Position numbers and translations under genes: made by a program. From the NCBI GenBank assembly GCA_030672115.1, contig DAOVGZ010000058.1, positions 1-6,387 of the forward strand: a stretch of DNA of 6,387 nt, in the 5' to 3' direction. The DNA is from a bacterium (lineage in GTDB: Bacteria > Babelota > Babeliae > Babelales > Vermiphilaceae). Shown piece by piece: positions 5,576-6,387 of this stretch (positions are counted from its first letter, which is position 1; every line of letters starts with the position of its first letter). Under the pieces are notes generated by a model. The model searched no databases. It was not told the DNA's origin and saw only the letters and a program-made list of their open reading frames with translations.

Positions 5576-6387
5576 TGCGATATCCGTTGTGGGCTTTAAA
5601 TAGCACTTTATTTGTTCTGGTTATTTCTGCTCTTCTTTTTATTGCCTTTTCGCGAGAAGACCTTCCAGAAAGAGAAGAAATAGAGCCGTCAATAGTGACT
5701 CCATTAAAAAAAGATGGTGTCTCTATAATTAATTTAAAACAAATTTATGAAAATGATCTTTTTGGTACTTATGAAAAAGAAGTAGTTATTACTAAGGAAC
5801 CAAAATATATTGTTCCTTTACCTGAACCTCCATCACCAGTGAGAGCAAAAATTCCCAAAAAAGAGAGACCTAAGTTTTTAGATCCATTACAAATAACCCT
5901 TAAAGGGATTATGTCTGTAAGTGATGGAGTAAAAAATAAAGCAATCATTGAAGATAATAAAACAAAACGGGAAGAAATTTACAAAGTTGGTGATAAATTT
6001 GGCGATGCACAATTAATAAGAATTTTTAACAATAAAATAATATTTGTTCGTTCAAATGGGCAGCAAGAAGTTTTTTATTTAAGACAAGATGATGCAAAAG
6101 AAGATCCTACGTATTTGATTATTAGTGATTGGAATGGGGTTGTTCGAAAAATTGCCCCAAACAATTATAGAATTTATTTCCAAGAATTTAGTAAACGTAT
6201 AAAAAATCTTGCACAATTTATAGATATTCTTAACCTCACAACAGCATACAAAAAAGGAAAAAGTGTAGGTTGTAGAATTGGGAGTGGCGAGGCACGATCT
6301 TTAGCAAAAGAGTTGGGATTAGAAGTTGGAGATATTATTTTAACTATTAATGGTATTCCTGCGACTGACACAAAAAATAGATTAAAA
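5575..6387 (+). CDS. gspC: Type II secretion system protein GspC (3' truncated)
   Basis: An inner-membrane bitopic protein that links the T2SS assembly platform to the outer-membrane secretin GspD and may take part in substrate selection. The 271 visible codons run to the window edge. A short cytoplasmic N-terminus and one transmembrane helix (about 5-25) are followed by an acidic stretch, a proline-rich periplasmic linker (about 80-105, with PLPEPPSP) and the homology-region domain (about 104-170), which has the family pattern LKGIMS...AII...YKVGD...I...V.R..G..E.F.L. A PDZ domain begins at about 217, with GCRIGSGEAR and LGLEVGDIILTINGIP, and is cut off by the window end. This HR-plus-PDZ order is the GspC/PulC plan. 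The start is supported by AAAGGAAG about 6 bases upstream. The gene probably heads a gsp cluster to the right, which is inference. Confidence 0.82.
   Translation, partial: MRYPLWALNSTLFVLVISALLFIAFSREDLPEREEIEPSIVTPLKKDGVSIINLKQIYENDLFGTYEKEVVITKEPKYIVPLPEPPSPVRAKIPKKERPKFLDPLQITLKGIMSVSDGVKNKAIIEDNKTKREEIYKVGDKFGDAQLIRIFNNKIIFVRSNGQQEVFYLRQDDAKEDPTYLIISDWNGVVRKIAPNNYRIYFQEFSKRIKNLAQFIDILNLTTAYKKGKSVGCRIGSGEARSLAKELGLEVGDIILTINGIPATDTKNRLK

Noticed and set aside
5794..5818. AAGGAAC/GTTCCTT 7-bp inverted repeat inside gspC
   Set aside because: Short arms with an 11-base loop in the low-complexity proline/lysine linker. Repeats of this size are expected by chance over this window.
6174..6371. 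Minus-strand open frame within gspC
   Set aside because: It is antisense to the conserved PDZ region of gspC, with no ribosome site, and is a shadow of the real frame.

Overview
The window is a strongly A+T-rich stretch of bacterial chromosome. It is densely packed, with short intergenic gaps and runs of A and T inside genes. It encodes MlaE/MlaF-type retrograde lipid transport components and a GspC-type type II secretion protein. Both imply a Gram-negative cell with an outer membrane. The combination of low G+C, lysine/isoleucine/asparagine-rich proteins, several unrecognised lineage-specific proteins and T2SS parts would suit an intracellular or reduced lineage such as the candidate phylum Dependentiae (TM6). 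That assignment is inference from style and gene content, not from a marker gene.

Layout. Positions 1-212 hold the 3' end of an unrecognised plus-strand gene. It converges, 4 bases apart, on a minus-strand gene (217-576) for a small membrane protein whose start is fixed by a strong Shine-Dalgarno (SD) sequence. The 116-base gap 577-692 is divergent and holds candidate promoters in both directions around a small TTACA-N5-TGTAA palindrome. A plus-strand run follows: tpiA (693-1448), secG (1506-1814), mlaE (1880-2659), mlaF (2668-3435) and an unrecognised secreted protein with propeller-like repeats (3468-4253). Gaps of 57, 65, 8 and 32 bases make co-transcription plausible. The 176-base gap 4254-4429 has A/T hairpins and a good extended -10 promoter, and starts a new unit with a MoxR-family AAA+ ATPase (4430-5449). 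After a 125-base gap with a TTGACA promoter candidate comes gspC (5575 to the window end), cut off inside its PDZ domain.

How the genes work together. TpiA is glycolytic. SecG is part of the Sec translocon, which exports proteins such as the one encoded at 3468-4253. MlaE and MlaF form the permease/ATPase core of a phospholipid transporter, but no MCE (MlaD) gene lies in the window. GspC links the inner-membrane platform of the type II secretion system to the outer-membrane secretin. MoxR is an ATPase chaperone whose usual VWA/DUF58 partners are not seen here.

Most of the window is ordinary housekeeping content. The points worth a second look are: the Mla pair without MlaD and with a secreted propeller-like protein in its place; a perfect CRP-like palindrome overlapping the mlaE start codon; a 12-bp hairpin inside mlaE; and an in-frame open extension after the moxR amber stop that runs to a TGATG junction with gspC. 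No tRNA, rRNA, CRISPR, insertion sequence or attachment site was seen.
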